Shown here: positions 12,747 through 25,029 of the stretch, piece after piece
How the letters are laid out: the number at the start of each line of letters is the position of its first letter
Numbering within the stretch: the first letter of the stretch is position 1
DNA from: Pinus tabuliformis
Lineage: Eukaryota > Streptophyta > Pinopsida > Pinales > Pinaceae
Length of the DNA stretch: 64,000 bases
Direction: 5' to 3'
NCBI GenBank assembly: GCA_031772625.1
Contig: CM062807.1
Span: 1,149,397,007-1,149,461,006 of the forward strand
Translations under genes and position numbers: made by a program
Notes under the pieces: model-generated
Told to the model about the DNA's origin: nothing
Database searches by the model: none
Seen by the model: the letters and a program-made list of their open reading frames with translations, nothing else

Positions 12747-13929
12747 ATTCCTCTGTGGCCCCTTTCTCACAGTATGTTTCTCACCAGTCCTTGACATGGG
12801 GGGAAACCTTCAGGAGTGGAAAAGTAATATCTTCTCTATGGGAGAAATTACGAAGTGAAAAAATATCCTTCTAATAGGTTTAGCCATTTATCTACAACAT
12901 ATGCATATATCTGGCCTTAAAATATAATAATATCAAAGTTAAATTGTACCTTGAAGGAAGAAGCACCTTCAAAGTGGTCGTTGGATGAAGATCTATTGCT
13001 TATTGGTATCCACCGAAGGATCTGGGAAAAAATATCTATTATCTCATTCCTTTATTGCTGAAGGGATTCTTTGAGCAACAATTTGACAGGATCTCTTGCT
13101 CCCTCATCTTTATTTTCTTCTTTCATGGGAAGTTTTTGGGGTAAGTGAGAAAGGGATAAAGCAGTTTGAGTCCCAACTCCTTATACATTGACCTCATTGA
13201 GGATATGCACAGAAAATAGAGGAAGAGTAGACCACTCCAATACTATTGATCTAAATTAAATACAAATTTAAAATCAAAATACAGAGAAACAATGAAACTA
13301 AACTTCAATTAATAAATAGAAATGTTGAAATTGTTTACATGTAGAATGAAAACAAACTAGCTCGGATGATGGTAGCTTATATCTCAAAATAGATGTGACA
13401 GTTATGTGTCTTCTAAAATATTTAAAATGAGGTTCAAAGACATTTTTATCATGAAGAAACAATGAGAAACCATAAACATCCAAAACCATAACCCTAGGAG
13501 ACGAAGCGCCAAAGGCTTGTGAGCCCTGATGAGTTAAGTTGGAACGTGTTGTAGCAAACAAAAACCTGTCATTTTTATTCTTTCTTCTAAGACATAATAA
13601 ATAATGGGGACCCTTTATGTTTTTGTTTTAGTTTTTATCATCTTTAAAAAAAGACTAAAAGAGAGATTGAATGCATAAAATTTAAAGAGGAAACCAAATT
13701 AAAAGAAAATCTTTATCAGAACAATTTTATCGACACAACTTTACCATAACCTTTTTACAAAATGTAACCAGGTCCTCCCCCTCCAAGACCAAATCTCCCG
13801 AGATTCCGAGATAGTTTTTTTTATGTTTGAATGTTTTTGTATCAAGCTTTCCTTTATCATGACTTAATTCATTAGAACTCTTATTTAAAATAACTTACGA
13901 TATTCATGTTCTTTCAGCTTCTTTAACAT
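12747..13929. other. Unassigned AT-rich sequence
   Basis: Just over 1 kb beyond the end of the element C LTR. A minus-strand open stretch at 13298-13561 exists, but I recognise no domain in it. No terminal repeats or polypurine tract were seen. It may be flanking DNA of element C or the upstream part of element D. Confidence 0.3.
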
Positions 13930-14332
13930 ATCAACCTTTTTGCATATAAGAGCCCCAACATCTTGGAGCATATTATATTTGAAGCTTTCTCATCTCGAAC
14001 ATATTATTCTCGAAGCTCTCCATATCAGGAAAACAATATATCATAACTTTATTTTAAATGCCCCTCTGATATTTCCGTTCCAATATCCAACATGGCATGA
14101 TGACGTGGTCCCTTTTCCATTCTCTTAAGTGATTTAATGTTTTAATTATTAGCCTCGAGTGAATTAAAACTTTACATTTAATAAACTTTGGTTTTTGTAA
14201 TTGATTTTTAAAAAGGATTTCTACGTTATGTTTCCATTTTACCCCGTTTGTCAGTACTATAAAGAGTTTTTTTTGCTAAGTTTCTAATTTTGTCCCCTGC
14301 AGGTAAGCTCAACTTCTCAATTTACAGAAAAA
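13930..14332 (+). promoter_or_regulatory. Leader of extra-ORF region D with bZIP-type site and TATA box
   Basis: Contains TGACGTGG at 14101-14108, the ACGT core type bound by plant bZIP factors. A TATA box (TATAAA, 14259-14264) lies 74 bp before the ATG at 14333. A pyrimidine-rich stretch ending CCCCTGCAG near 14300 looks like a possible 3' splice site between TATA and ATG. The promoter reading is inference from motif order. The TATA-to-ATG distance matches that in element B. Confidence 0.4.
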
Positions 14333-17170
14333 ATGAAGAAAGGAAGTAGAGGTAAAAAGAAGGCTCCACAGTAGCAATCTATTGGTCCATTTCTGGAAGA
14401 GGTAGATTATAAAGTTCCAGGAGTGATACTATTTTTGGATATTTTATGTACTAGAGATGTTGGACTTCCTTCATGGGAAGATATTTATCAATATTTTGAA
14501 ATCGAGAACCCCAGAGTTACTGAAAGAATAGTGACAACTGATGATATAATTTATGTTTCAGAAGGCACTGCAAGTGATGCTACCAAATCTTTCCTCCATA
14601 GAATTGTAGCCAACACATGATTACTACCTTACACGGATATGGTTCGTTGGGTGGTGGAAAATTTGTACATTTTTTATAGGCACTTTCAAACTAATAAGGG
14701 GACAGTAAATGGATCTTTCACCAGAAAGGACTTGCAAAACATGTATCATTTGCCAAAGCCTCATTATACATATAATAAGGAATATGTCGAGGCTTTCATA
14801 AAAGAGCATGGGCACCCGTCAGATCAAATATGGCAATGGAGACATGACCTAAAAAAGCATAAAGTGGAGGAAACTGGTAAGTGCTCACTCGATTCTCTCA
14901 CTGCTCCTTTCTCCCAAGTTGTAGCTATGTTGTGTCTATTCCATGCACTCCCTAATGTGTCGAAATTCTTGGACACGTGGGTACCTCTTATTGATGGGGC
15001 TTCCAAAGGGTATATATTTGATTGTGATACCATACTTTCTCATAAATTGGCTTCTCATATACTATCTTTTCGACATGGTAGAATAGTTTCTGAAAATAAG
15101 TCACCTCATGTCTATATTTCGGCCTCTGTTATGTATGCTCTGTATTTTTCTATCGATTTTCCTTCTATGGGTTGGAAATGGAATATTTATTATCTTAATC
15201 CTATCCATATCTACCATGATATCCTATGGGAATCCAAGAATCTTGAATATCTATACCCAATATGTCACAGGGTTATGATTCCAATAGAGGAAACCATCTT
15301 TGAGTCTTAGCTACTAAGAATGTCTTAGGAATCCATGAACGACTTTCGGAGAGTCAGAAATTGATTCGGCGAAGATTTATTTAGCTATATCAGAGTCTGG
15401 GGTAGTCTTGCTCATCCTCATGTTTTTCCTTTATACATTCCCGATAAGCTAGTCAGCAAAGAAGTAGCTTATCAGATAGTGGGTTATTGTATCACTAAAG
15501 TATTGAGAGAATCTAATAAAAGGGCATGCCTTTTTTTCTATACGATTCAATATATTTGCATTGGCTAATTACCACCATGCCAAGAAAGAGATCCTTGCTT
15601 TTGAAGCTATAAAATTTCCTAATGTTCCAAATAGGAAGTATGAACTAGATTTAGTGGTGAATAATTTTACTGCATCCCAAGGAATCAGACAATTCATCCA
15701 TGAAGAGGATAAATTGGATGATTTTATTTTACAATCTTCTTCTTATGCTATAGTATTATGGAGAGTTGAAGAACAATTGTCTATACAGGGGAAAACTCAA
15801 GTTGTTCAATACAAATATTCTCTGATAGCCAATATTCCATTAAACTTGCTACAATTACCTTAGGAGAATTCATTAGTGTTGACCACTCAACCTGTTAGTT
15901 CTGCATAATCAGTAGTTCCTCCCAAAGATCAACCAAAAGTTGTTATAATTTCTTCCTCACCCCAGGTTGAAGAGTTGATATTTAACCCTGAATTAAATGA
16001 AGCTTGGAATGAATTTAGTATGACTATAAATCCTAAGACCAAGGTTCAAGCTTCAACTTCTCAAACTACCACTTCTTCACAACAAGTGGAGGTTCAGGGT
16101 ACTATTAAAAATGTTGAACAAGAAACCAGGACAAAGGAAGTTGTTGATAAATCTTCCATTCATGATCAAAAGGATATTGTCGTTATTCCTTCTTTACCTA
16201 CCTCAGAGGTTACTCTCAATATAGAGGAGATTCATCCTTTAGATATATTTTACAGTCTTCAACATAAGGCATGGGTCAAGAGAGGCAAAAAGAAAAGGAA
16301 GCTCGAGCAATATCAATCATTAGTTCTTAGCAATATTTCTTCCTTTGAAGTTTTGTGGAAGGGTTCCTCTACTACACCTTTTGAGGAATTGGGAAAATTG
16401 ACTCAATTCACAAGAGCTTATGCTTCTTCCACAATAGATAAATAAGTTCAAGTCCAAGAGATTCTAAAAGAAAGAGAAGAAAAGATAACATCATTTTAAC
16501 AATAACTCAATGCTAAGAAACAGAGAACTATTGAGCAATATTAGAATCATATGGTAGAATTACATAGGAAATTAGATGCATGGAAAATACAACATGATAA
16601 GGAGATATAGGTAAATTGTGATTAGATTAAAGAGATGCAGAAAAGGATAGAGATTGAGTGTTAATCCTCAGCTGGCGGGATTTAAAAAGGAAGCCAAAGA
16701 GATATATACTCTGCTAAAGAATGAGTAGAAAGTATTTTGCAACAAACTCCAATTTATTCAAGATCAATGCAAGATAGGGAATTCTCTAATGGATTAGTTA
16801 AATGATATGATGAATTATTTTGATGAGGTAAATGATCAACTCATTGATTTCATAACCTGGAAAGAAAGTAGAGAGGGCAGAGGGAAAATATGCCTAATAT
16901 TGATGAAGCACAAAAGACAATAATTTTCCAACTGAGGGAAATTAAAAAGAAACAAGTTGAAGTTGCAGTCAATGAGGCCTAAGAACTTTCCAGTTTTATC
17001 ATTGAATTAGTCAATGATACTCTATTGCAAGAAAATCTGATTTCTAACTGCCCAAAAGATTCACTTCCAGATGCCAAGACCTTAATAAATACTTGGATGG
17101 AACATGACAACATAATGGTTGAAAGAATCAAGTGGATATCCAAAATTGACATTGAAAATCATTGGTAATT
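14333..17170 (+). pseudogene. Extra-ORF region D: retroelement-type accessory protein, broken
   Basis: Starts at an ATG with a basic KKGSRGKKK stretch. A globular part at about 14420-15310 has blocks such as LPSWEDIYQYFEI, MVRWVVENLYIFYRHF and VAMLCLFHALPNVSKFLDTW. A second globular piece is at 15561-15863. A Ser/Thr/Gln-rich linker at 15975-16200 and a basic motif (KRGKKKRKLEQ) near 16275 follow. The remainder to about 17170 is Lys/Glu-rich and coiled-coil-like. The architecture parallels the extra ORF region of B. No pol is next to it, so it may be a non-autonomous or truncated element. It is broken in many places, more so toward the 3' end. Confidence 0.5.
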
Positions 17171-17206
17171 TCTTGTCAAGCCCCATAGCCAATGGTTGGC
17201 ACTTAG

Positions 17207-17277
17207 TTGTTTATCCAATGTTTCTGTGTAGATGTTATCACTATTGTTTATCCAATGTTTTTGTGTAGATGCTATCA
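17207..17277. repeat. Short tandem duplication, two 34-bp copies
   Basis: TTGTTTATCCAATGTTT followed by TGTGTAGATG and TATCA occurs at 17207-17240 and again at 17244-17277, period 37, with two differences between copies. It lies just after region D and looks like a local duplication of non-coding sequence. Confidence 0.75.
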
Positions 17278-19219
17278 ATGTTAAAGTAAGCTACTTTCAC
17301 CAGTCAAAGGAGAATCAAGCCTAAACATCCTCCAAAACTCACCAGCCTGCTCAACATTTACTTGTTATGGTAAATCACCATTGGACTGCCTCGTCCTAAA
17401 TTAAAAGTTGTTGCAATAATTTCTTGTTATGTTTTTTCTATTTATTTCTATTAAGAGATTTAAGGAAAAGTTTTTTTAACTTTCTTTGTTTTAAAAATAT
17501 AAATTCCCCTCTCAGAGATGGAGATAAGGGTTCTAAATTTTGAAAAGAGGCGACTTGAAATTGCACTATTGTATTTTAAGTTTTTCTTAATATAAGTTGA
17601 ACCACTTGCAGTTCCAGTATGAGAAGATCTATGGTTTATCGGGTATTGTTATCCTATGTTGTTGTGTTTTTTCTTTGAAAGGATTTTTTATATGATATTT
17701 TTCACATATATGTATGCTAGTTAGACTTTCATTATCACTATTGGCATGTTTGATTGAAATTTAATGTTATATTGTGAACAATGAAATTTTTATCATATGT
17801 GATGCTTTAATCAAATTAATTTAATTAACTATTTAATTAAATTATTTTTCTTTGATCAAATTAATATCGTAACTGCATAATGATATACATTATTGTGTTT
17901 ATTACAACATCTTTCTAGCACATATGTTATTTGCTTACCCTGGTATTATAATAATTTTTAGCGATATATAAGTAGATTATCATAATTTATTAGTTTCACC
18001 TAATAAATAAGTTATCACCACAATTTTTCCCATTCCACATATTTTAATTTAGGGAAATTGGTCCCATAATTCCAGTCGGAGCCACCATTACAAAGGGAAA
18101 AGGGTCTAATTGGGATCCCGACCAGGTGGTTTTTCCCCAATGTTGATGAGGTCAATTTAGAGCATCAACAAAACATTAACTTCATAGGGTCATAACTTTG
18201 CCATGCGATCTTTGTTTGGTGTGAATGATAGACCATTGAAAATATCTATCAAAGGAAAACAAGTTTCAGCCACCAATTTAATTCAAAGTTTTCAGTTGGC
18301 CCATTTCCACAAAAAATTCCATTTAGGGCCTCAAAACGGCTCTAAAATTTTAGGACCTGAAATTACCAAAAATAGAAAACTACCAAAATAGGAAAAGTAT
18401 ATTGTGATCATTGGAATAGGTTGGTAACCACCAATATCCACCCATATCACAGACTCTTGGAGTGCTATGTCATCACCTTTTCTATGTCACCGCAACATTT
18501 CGTCAATTGGTTGCAAGTTCACGCTACCACATGTCTTGGGTCCACCTCTTGTGAGTTTTTGAACAAATTTAGTATCTGGTTGTTTTGAAAAGTAGAAAAA
18601 TCGTTACACGTCATAAGGCCCAAACACTCGCATACACCTCTCATAGCCACATCACCAAGCTAGTTCAGTTTCCCAGTCATCAGAGTTAACAAATCAATAG
18701 TTTCCACTTATCACCTTTTCCTCGCAGATTCCACATCGTCATTGGTCCAAGAAAATTTGGCATCAAGTCAATTTTCTAAGTGTTTCTTTTTTATAATCAT
18801 AATAGGCCCTGATGTGCAAACATGCTGAAAAGGTCCAGATAGCCTGAAAACCCCATATGAACATGAAAACATTGGATATTCTAAAGATCGAGATACCCTA
18901 TAGAGGTCTAGATATATTGAAATGACCAGATGTAGTAGAGAGTTCCAAATATATTGAAAAGTTGAAAGAGCCTCAATATGTGAATCATTCATATACATTG
19001 TTGAGACCGAGATACATTACTCCATTACTCCTTACTTAAAATTCATTTTTGTTTTTATTCTTGGAGAGTTAAGAGAAGTGCCATACACCATTGGAAAGAT
19101 ATTGGAAAATACTATCCAACTAAGGACTTAAGATGTAATTTTGAACAAAAAACCTACAATAAAATTGCCTTCAAAGGTAGTCAGCTAACACAATTAGCAT
19201 CATGAATGGTGTCTTAACA
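17278..19219. other. AT-rich non-coding stretch, possibly ending in an LTR
   Basis: Very AT-rich to about 18050, then moderately AT-rich. No coding frame of recognisable type. The right edge ends in TTAACA at 19214-19219, directly before a short polypurine-like tract on the minus strand, so the last several hundred bases may be an LTR of a minus-strand element. I could not find its other end. Confidence 0.25.
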
Positions 19220-19230
19220 AGCTCCCCTTG
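19220..19230 (-). other. Possible polypurine tract of a minus-strand copia-like element
   Basis: On the minus strand it reads CAAGGGGAGCT, followed by TGTTAAG, a common pattern at the 3' LTR junction of Ty1/copia elements. The region upstream on the minus strand (to about 19500) has no clear copia coding sequence, so support is limited to the junction pattern. Confidence 0.3.
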
Positions 19231-20097
19231 AGCTTGACATCACTGGTTTATATCAATGACAACCACTACCAACTTGATCATTAAGGCCATCTAGGTGACA
19301 GTGCATGACTAGCCTAGTAGTTGTCTCTAAATTTCCATATATGGGACTGAACATTTCCATCATCAAGAGTTTAAGCAGCAATATGTGGCTCAATGGAAGT
19401 TTGTATTTTTTGTAACTGATTTCTCCTTACTTAACTCATCTACCATCAACCCTTTGTTTTAATGACCTTCCCTAATGAAAACTTATGTTTTATGGATTTT
19501 ATTTTTTAATGCATGTTTTCTTATATAATTTGGTTTCATGAAAAGATAATAAATATAAATAGACACATATATTCCATGGTAGGTATTGTACTAATTTATA
19601 TTATTTTTCTCATGCAAGTTTCATTTTTGGTTTCTAAATCGATTGAAAATTTCAATTGTGGAATATTCAATGAGATGTCAAACACCAATTGTGGGAAGAA
19701 AACATTACGGAAAAAACTTTCAAATGCCTGAATATGAGGATTCACATTCGCTTCATGCTTCAAGGTAATTTGAACAACCTATCACTGAAGGAGATGTCAA
19801 CTCTTATGAGAAAACATATTATATCCAAGTAGCATATAAAATAATAGGTTCCTCTAGTGATGAAAGTGATATAAATCCATTTTCAGTAGAAATTGACAGT
19901 GAAGATGTTGAAGGTTTTTCCTAGGGAGAGGATAGAATGCATTCACATAAAAGAAAAAAAGGTCAATGGGACATAGGGAGAAACTTCCAAAAATATTAGG
20001 TCTCAAGATTTACAATGAAAGAACCTTCAAAAAATAAGAATGATAATTCATGAGAAGTTAGATGCAAAGTTTACAGTTGGAAAACTCACAAGGAAGT
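19231..20097. other. Unassigned AT-rich sequence
   Basis: Contains a short plus-strand open stretch (19513-19731) with hydrophobic residues, which I do not consider a gene. From 19740 to 19990 codon-like patches rich in Ser, Asp and Glu appear, but no domain is recognisable. Nothing else is seen here. Confidence 0.25.
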
Positions 20098-21271
20098 TGT
20101 TGGTGCACTAAGATGACTGATTAAATCACTCTTAATTCCTACATTACCTTATCAACCTAGGATTCGTCTGTTTATTTCAAGGATGCCATCACTATCTATG
20201 CAATAGAGGTCAGAGGATGTTATGTAACCAAATGATTCTAATATTTCATCAAGTCGTTGTAAGAATGTATTAACAAACTCTTAATTCTCGAAGTTCAATT
20301 AAAGAAAATTCAAACCATAAATTTGAATCCAATCGTAACTGTTCTACAAAGGAAATGAATTTCAAGTTGATGCATTAAAGGAACTTATATCTAATGGAAT
20401 ACTATCTGATCTAGTAAATGGAAAGAATCACTACAGTAACAAGCAATGAGTAACTACTTTAATCTTGAACATGAATCAAAAAGAGAATCAATCAATCGTA
20501 ACACTCAGCTTATTCAATGTAATTCATTAAAGGAACAACATTAAAGCAACAACGTTAAAGATCTATCTCAAATACAGGTATAAAGAATAACTTAATTCAA
20601 GGAAAGAACAATAATAAAGAATTGCAGGAAATAAGGAAATAGTTATAACACAAAGGAGCAGTGAATCTTCTAGTGACCAGGCCCAAAGCCTCTAGAAGTT
20701 ACTACTGATAAAGCTCAGAACGTGATTATGAAAAGATCTCTCTATTGCTCATTAATTGAAATAATAAAAGTATAGAATTACTGTAATATCAAAATATGCT
20801 CTTGTTCGATACAAAGATACAAGAACGAGTAAGAGTCAAAAATATCCTTGATCCTTTTCACCCAGCGGTATCCTATAACCTAATGGAAAACTAATGGATG
20901 AAAGAGAATCCTAAGAATCGAGAGATCCTCAGCATTTTGCGGCTAAATGATTGGATTTTTGTTTTCCAAATTAGCATTTTTGTTCATATCTCTGGTTAGC
21001 TCATACAACCAAGGAACGTTCCTTTCATGGTTTGGTGTTGTTGTTCTATCAATTGAACAACAATTGTCCAATTCGAATTTCCTGTGTATAAAAGCAAGCA
21101 GAAGTTAGTATTTTCATCCTAAAAACATGCAATCGGTTTGATGATTGAATTTACCTAACTTTCATACTCTTTCCTTCCAAATCCTTTCCAAGAATGAAGA
21201 CAAACATATAAAAGAGAGTGATTAATTAAGCAATGTAAGGGTACAAACATACCTTTTTCTGTGACCCAACA
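20098..21271 (-). mobile_element. LTR (1174 bp) with 6-bp inverted ends, probably 3' LTR of a minus-strand element
   Basis: Begins TGTTGGTGC and ends GACCCAACA in plus orientation, a perfect TGTTGG/CCAACA terminal inverted repeat. Immediately to the right, 21272-21282 reads GCAGGGGAGTA on the minus strand, a good polypurine tract. Coding-like minus-strand sequence lies beyond it. This is the order expected for a 3' LTR of a minus-strand element. No second LTR copy was found, so the element has lost most of its body. Confidence 0.6.
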
Positions 21272-21282
21272 TACTCCCCTGC

Positions 21283-21740
21283 TTACCTTTTTTCATGTTC
21301 TCATGCAAGAAGATGATTAACATGTAATTTTGCTAAGGAATAAGCAGGATAGGTCTCTTCTGGATATATCCGAAAGCCATTTTTCTTTTCAAGTATTTAA
21401 AATTCTCGGCCTTCTTGGAATTCTACCAATTCATAGTCAAAATGTTACCCATCTAGTGGATACCAAATAATGGGGCTTCTATATCGGAAGCCTATCCATG
21501 TAGGGCCCATGCATAAGATAAGATTGCTGAACTTAACCAAATGAGCAGCAACAACTTTGAAATTTCTGTAACCAAACGGATATCTGTTCTTGATGATGTT
21601 GAAGGAAGCCATCCATCACTGTTTTGTAGAAAGTAAGGCTTATTCTTTAATATCTTTGAAATATTCCACTCTGTAATTTACAGTATCCTTATGGAGTGGA
21701 CCTAGAGAGGCCACAACATTTGGTTGTTCCATAAAGCGTG
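21283..21740 (-). pseudogene. Coding-like tail of the element at 20.1-21.7 kb
   Basis: The minus strand has protein-like stretches (MEQPNVVASLGPLHKD, VNYRVEYFKDI, IKNRYPFGYRNFKVVAAHL) running up to the polypurine tract. They show no gag, protease, RT or integrase motif, so this is probably the 3' part of an extra ORF, as in elements A, B and F. Family not recognised. Broken in a few places. Confidence 0.35.
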
Positions 21741-21929
21741 TGTGATGTAAAAAAATGTGTGTGGGTTTTGTATGTTCTCCCCTAACCCATAGATCTATTT
21801 CATGTTGCCTTTTTAGAAAAGGTTATATGCCTTAGCGCACTTAATCTTATTACAAGAAAAAGAAATGAAATATTGAAATTGAACATCTCTGGTGAATGGG
21901 CTAGGGTTAGCTTGAAGTGAAATTTAAAA

Positions 21930-23240
21930 ATAAGTTAGATACAATAGAGAAGCATGAAAGAAAGGTGTATGAGAAGAAAAATGTAAATGGTGAGGAGAAA
22001 TGTATTATCAGATGGAAATATTCTAAGAAATTTTGAGATGTCAAATTTGAAGATGAACATAAGAAATATTTAATAAGTGAAAACTTGAGACAAGTGGAGG
22101 AACCATCACAGATCTATTTGGAAAGACAATGGAAAGAAATTTGTTATCAAATAGGACCAAATTAAGCTCTATTTTCCGCATATTATCTAAAGGCCACCCA
22201 GTGGCCTACTATCCAAACTACATGAAATATCCATATTTTCTTAAAGTGTCAAATTTTCCATCTTGATATTGGTCTATAAGAATATGTTGGGTTTAGGAAA
22301 GATATCTAGCTCCAACAGAAAATGATGATATAAAACAAAATATTTTGAATGCTAGGTTTTTTCAATGTCATTGGTTGAGGTTACAAATATTGATAATATC
22401 TCATGGAACTACATGAGTAGCTATATGGTTAATGACCATTTTAGGCATTCACATCTACTTGGGATTCATAAAATGAGGGAGAATTCTATAGCTGAAAATA
22501 TTTATGAACTTGTTATTAATAGTTTGAAGGAAATTGATGGTCTAGATAATTTAATGATTGCAAATAATTTGGTATCTGTCAGAGAAGATGGGCCATCAAT
22601 AATGAAAGAATATACAAATGACCTTTGGGTTAAACTATAACTATCAGCATCACCATATATGTGGAGTATTCATTGTATGGATCATAGGGTGAATCTTGCA
22701 TTTAAAATACTAATCAAGTTTTCATCGATTTAAAAATTTGAATGTATTATATGAGGGGCTTATGCATTCCTTTTTCATAGTGCCAAACAATTTCCACAGT
22801 TTCAAAAGTTTGTTGGTGGTGTTACAAATGGAAACAAGCTATTAAAATATGTTAATATGAGATAGATCTCTTTGAATTGATTAGCTCAAATATTATTTAG
22901 TGAGGCCCATTAATTAGTAGGGGTGATGTATGAACATCGTTTTAGTGTAGAAAAAGCTTAGGATCTTGTCTTTCGAATAAATGACATAAATACATTATTA
23001 ACATTGAGTGGAATTCTTCCTATGATTGATGAAATGAATGTTCTTGTGAAATATCTCAAATTCACACAATTTTCATTTTAGAATACACAAATGCATGAAA
23101 TTAATATGCCTTTCATTGGATAATTTGTATATGTTTCCTAAGTCTTTTGCAAGTCCATAATTTACAAATTGGAATATGATCTTCAATATGTAAAATATTA
23201 AAAAAATTGAATTTTGATGACATAATGGAAGTGTGTGGGT
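21930..23240 (+). pseudogene. hAT-like transposase relic
   Basis: The clearest part is 22365-22640, then downstream to about 23050. Motifs include LGIHKMRENSIAENIYELV, VREDGPSIM, a HCMDHRVNLAFKI block, FQKFVGGVTNGNK, VGVMYEHRFSVEKA and INTLLTLSGILPMIDEMN. The pattern of a DG-S-M box followed by HC--HR-NLA is typical of hAT-type transposases and of the domesticated plant and animal proteins derived from them. A more N-terminal patch near 21950-22130 (KCIIRWKYSKKF, DVKFEDEHKKYL) may belong to the same gene. In-frame stops and frame changes are frequent, so it is dead. I saw no terminal inverted repeats. Confidence 0.55.
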
Positions 23241-23243
23241 ATA

Positions 23244-23625
23244 TGGTTCCCTTTCATTATATTAATAATACAGGGATGGTTCACCAAAGAGTAACCCTGT
23301 TATGCAACCATCTCACAAATAGAGAGATCAAAGACTTAAAAATTATCCTGTTCGAGGGGGAGACCTCCTTTACATTACATAAATGAAAAATTCTTGCAAG
23401 ATTCAAATGATAAAACCTCCTTTCTATATATAAGAGTCTAAGGGGTCACAATATAATTAGAGCTAACATAACAATAATAATGTAAGGGCACAAAAATAAC
23501 AATAATGGGCTTCTATGGGGCACACTAATAACAATATGGGGACAACATGAGCACAACGATAAAAATAAGAGGGCTACACTGACAATAATAATGAGGTAAT
23601 ACACTAGTATTATAGGGACCTAACA
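23244..23625 (-). mobile_element. Element E 3' LTR
   Basis: On the minus strand it begins TGTTAGGTCCC, directly after a polypurine tract (TGAAGGAGAGTAGCA, 23626-23640). It includes a TATATATAGAAAGG promoter-like box. The far end is placed at TGGTTCCC (23244), where the preceding hAT-like sequence stops; this end is less certain. Length about 382 bp. Confidence 0.6.
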
Positions 23626-23640
23626 TGCTACTCTCCTTCA

Positions 23641-25020
23641 AAAAAAGTCTTATCCTCAACACTTGAGTAGTTCTGGATGCTTCTGTATAAAACTCTCATC
23701 CTCCCATATGGAATCTTCAACAGGTAAGTTCTTCCACTTGATGAGGTACTCTGAAATTGATCGATTTTGTAGCTGTTGAGTTCTTGTTTCTGTGACTGCT
23801 TTAGGTTCAAATATGAATTTTCCTTCCTCATCAAGTTCTGGAAATATTGTTTGAATTGAGAGCTTGTCACTTATAACCTTCTTTAAGCATGAAACATGGA
23901 AAAATGGGTGCACTCAAGAAGATGCAGGAAGCTCCAATTTGCATGCCATAGTACCAATCTTTTGCAACACTTTGTATGGACCATAACACTTTGGTGATAA
24001 TTTATGATCCTTCTTAGCTTGATTGAGGGACATTTTGTTTGTATGGTTGTAGCCGTAGAAATACCCAGTTGCCTACATCAAAACGTCTTGTGCTTGGATG
24101 TTGATCTATCTGTTGTCTAATTCTATTTTGTGCCAAAGTGAGGTTATCCTTTAAGAGTTGGAGAACTTGTTGTTGATGCTCGATTTGATATTCCACTACT
24201 TGACCCTTAATTTTCTCTTAAATATGATGTGATCAACAGTGGATAATATCCATAAAGTTCCATAAATGGGGTAATTTTTGTTGTAGTATGGAAGGAAGTG
24301 TTAAACCATCATTCAGCAAGATGTAACCACTTGACCCATTGTGTTTGCTTCTCAGATACAAAGAAACGAAGATATCCTTCCAAACATTTGTTCACTATCT
24401 TAGTTTACCCGTCAAATTGAGGATGATAAGATGAGCTATGAGCTAATTAAGTACCCCTACAAGAAAATAATTCCATGCAAAAATTTTCAATGAAAAAGGG
24501 ATCTTTGTGGCTTACAATGATCTTTGGATTTCCATGTAGCTTTTGAATTGTTTCCAAAAATGTAGTAGCAAATGTATTGGATTTATATGGATGAGATAAT
24601 GCACAAAAGTGTGCATACTTGGTAATTCTATCAACTACCATCATGATGACACTCTTTCCTTCAGACTTGGGTAAACTTGTGATAAAATCCATTGAAGCCT
24701 CCTCCTAACATTGACTTGGAATGGATATAGGCTGTAACAAACCGAGGGCCTTAATTTTCTCAACTTAATTTTTTTGGAAAACCAAATATTCTAACACAAA
24801 CTTTTGAATATCAGATTTAAGGCCATCCCAAAAAATTCCTTCTTAACCCTATGGTAAGTTTTTAAAAATCCTAAGTTCCCTCCTAATGGAGAGGTGTGCA
24901 ATTCCAAAAGAATATTTTTTTTAAGTTGGGAATTCTTACAAAGGTATAAGCGACCTTTGTACCATAATGAATCATTTTTCCAGCTAAATGTATCATATGT
25001 ACAGAGATATTGCTGCAAAT
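23641..25020 (-). pseudogene. Element E integrase with C-terminal chromodomain, broken
   Basis: At the N-terminal side (25018 down) is the zinc-binding region, with LHTSPLGGNLGFLKTYHR. The catalytic core begins MDFITSLPKS near 24692. The C-terminal part includes VFLRLQPYKQ near 24050, then HPFFHVSCLKK and a chromodomain block YLIKWKNLPVEDSIWEDE around 23700-23750. Chromodomains guide integration of chromoviruses toward particular chromatin. It is broken in several places. Confidence 0.8.
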
Positions 25021-25029
25021 TTTGAATGA

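Noticed and set aside
13298-13561. Minus-strand open frame of 87 residues
   Set aside because: Some protein-like texture but no recognised motif and no gene context, so not called as a gene.
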